From NCBI GenBank assembly GCA_963402885.1, contig OY727099.1, forward strand, positions 16,201,001 through 16,265,000: a DNA stretch of 64,000 nt. The letters are read 5' to 3'. The stretch comes from Antedon bifida (taxonomy: Eukaryota; Echinodermata; Crinoidea; Comatulida; Antedonidae). The position numbers and the translations under genes were made by a program. The notes beneath the pieces are model-generated. The model was not told where the DNA came from. It ran no database searches and saw only the letters and a list, made by a program, of their open reading frames with translations. Positions 62,632 to 64,000 of this stretch are shown here, one piece after another (position 1 is the first letter of the stretch; each line of letters opens with the position of its first letter).

Positions 62632-63947
62632 TGTCACAAGTGACATAAAGTTGTGTATATATTTTGCAAGTCATTCTTACTTTTCCTTTTGTTTTCACTA
62701 TTTGAACCTTTCTTTTGTTTTAGGAAGCTATTGTGTGAAGCCAGTGGAGCAGAGTTGTTGTGTTGCAGAGAAGGATTGTGTGGTGTTTGCTGATTGGAGG
62801 AGAGGTATAAGGGTTAAGTTAGTGTGTGAGTTGCTGATTGGTGGAGAAGGATAAGGTGGTGATATGTGGAAAATTGAGGGAATTTTGAGGTAGATGGAAA
62901 TTGAGAGGAGACAGAGAAGGAGGGCTATGTTATGTTAAGCCAGAAAGGGATAGGTGAATATTGATATGAGAAACTAAGACGTGCAGGAGAAGAAGTAATT
63001 GAATTATGGTGAAATAGAGCTGAAGCAGAAAGGAAATAAAGAGATATACATGAAGTTAATAAATTGTGAGTTGGAGATAATTATGGTGATATAGAGCTGA
63101 AGCAGAAAGGAAATAAAGTGATATACATGAAGTTAATAAATTGTGAGTTGGAAGTAATACTATAAGGCTGTACTTAAATGTAGAACTGTTAATTGTTGAG
63201 ATTACTGAGGATTAATTGAAATTGTGAATGTAAATTGACGGAAGAAATAACTGTTGGAAACAGCAGAAGTTGTTGCATGTAAAGAATTGTTTGGAAATAT
63301 TGAAGAGTAACTGGATTGATACTGATATTATTTTACGTGGAAAAGGAGAAAGAAATAATTGGTCGGGGAGCGGATTGCAGTGCAGAACGACATCAAGAAA
63401 CATTTTAACTTTATATTTGATTTATTTATATGTCAGAAAATAGGAAGAATTATAATTGATAATACAAGCAGAACGGGAGCAGAGGCGTGGGAGTTGTTTA
63501 TTTGCAGAATCGTTTTAACTTTTATCTTTCTAATTTGTTTTGTGTCAGCGTAGGAGAGAAGGCAAGAAGGAACGATATTGTGGACATTTATTATTGTTTA
63601 ATTATTCATCTTGTGATATTATTGTATTTGAAAGGGGGGTTTCGGGGATTTATTTAAAAATAAGAAGATTGTTGATATTTTGTTTGGAAGGATTGGGAAA
63701 TTTGGGGAATTGCATAAAGTTTGTGGGGAATAGGAATACGGTATCATTGTTTGAGAATTGGTTGGGTTTTTTTTTTGTGGTTTTTTTTGGGGGTTTGAAT
63801 TATAAAAGAAAGAATTGGTTGTCAAAGATTATTATTAAATTTTACTTTTTACATTTATATGTGTACAGTTGTGGCTATTTACCGTTGTTCATCGTTGGTT
63901 ACCAGCAATTACATGTCCGAAAGAGCCGTAATTGCGGCTGTGTGACA
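62632..63947. mobile_element. Solo LTR of an LTR retrotransposon, 1316 bp
   Basis: It begins TGTCACA and ends TGTGACA, perfect 7-bp inverted termini of the TG...CA type. It is flanked by ACTAG at 62627-62631 and 63948-63952, and removing it with one ACTAG restores the satellite monomer. No primer-binding site, gag or pol follows, so it is a solo LTR left by recombination. The interior has a TATAAAAG-like box near 63800 (plus strand), hinting at plus orientation. Open frames inside lack any family resemblance. TGTCAC...GTGACA ends are frequent in Ty3/Gypsy LTRs, but the superfamily is only a guess. Confidence 0.75.
63002..63157 (+). repeat. 77-bp tandem duplication within the LTR
   Basis: TTATGGTGA-ATAGAGCTGAAGC recurs at 63004 and 63081, and the two 77-bp copies are nearly identical. 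Such duplications are common in LTR promoter regions. Confidence 0.85.
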
Positions 63948-64000
63948 ACTAGTTTTTATGGCTCTATAAGATGATGTTAACACAATATATGTGCATACAT
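63948..64000 (-). repeat. 186-bp satellite resumes, minus orientation
   Basis: The sequence ACTAGTTTTTATGGCTCTAT and onward matches the monomer in phase with the break at 62631, and it runs out of the window. Confidence 0.95.

Noticed and set aside
63212-63974. Open frames inside the solo LTR
   Set aside because: They are low-complexity frames without recognisable domains; the LTR boundaries explain the segment better.

Overview
This window is eukaryotic, AT-rich and almost entirely repetitive. It has no bacterial-type gene organisation: the only long open frames belong to retrotransposons. Two non-LTR retrotransposons of animal type, splice-site-like signals, AATAAA signals and many AGGCCTA-rich patches suggest a marine invertebrate animal, possibly an echinoderm. 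That taxonomic guess is inference and weak. The run of exactly 200 N looks like a scaffold gap from a modern assembly.

Layout. (1) 1-5753 is a nested pair of LINEs. A decayed L1/Tx1-like element on the plus strand runs in from outside the window. At about 2210 it is cut by the A/T-rich tail of a CR1/Jockey-type LINE on the minus strand, whose 972-codon endonuclease plus reverse transcriptase frame is uninterrupted. (2) A 200-N gap and an A-rich tract follow. At 6148-6703 sits a short inverted-repeat element flanked by TTAA. (3) From about 7391 the window is a large array of a satellite with a ~186-bp monomer, often arranged as ~372-bp dimers. It is in plus orientation at 7391-8646 and 9978-19070, and in minus orientation at 20573-24547, 52634-62631 and 63948-64000. 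The orientation switch falls at a 1502-bp element with 35-bp terminal inverted repeats (19071-20572). A truncated inverted copy of this element lies at 8647-9977. (4) At 24548-52633 the minus-oriented array is interrupted by one 28-kb block. Satellite phase continues across it with only a 3-bp ATA overlap. Both ends carry inverted clusters of a short motif (TGGCATTTACCTGCTTGG and relatives), so the block behaves like one giant insertion. (5) Inside the block are AGGCCT-rich patches near each end, a few exon-like segments with good splice signals and two AATAAA signals on the plus strand, possible minus-strand exons at the right end, and about 22 kb of internal tandem arrays with ~45, 92, 93 and 128 bp periods. 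(6) Near the right edge a 1316-bp solo LTR with a 5-bp target duplication sits in the satellite.

No conventional protein-coding host gene can be demonstrated. The retroelement proteins (endonuclease, reverse transcriptase) would serve target-primed reverse transcription of their own RNA. The parts I judge most unusual are the 28-kb insertion, the orientation switch in the satellite at a transposon, and the strong internal dyad in each satellite monomer.
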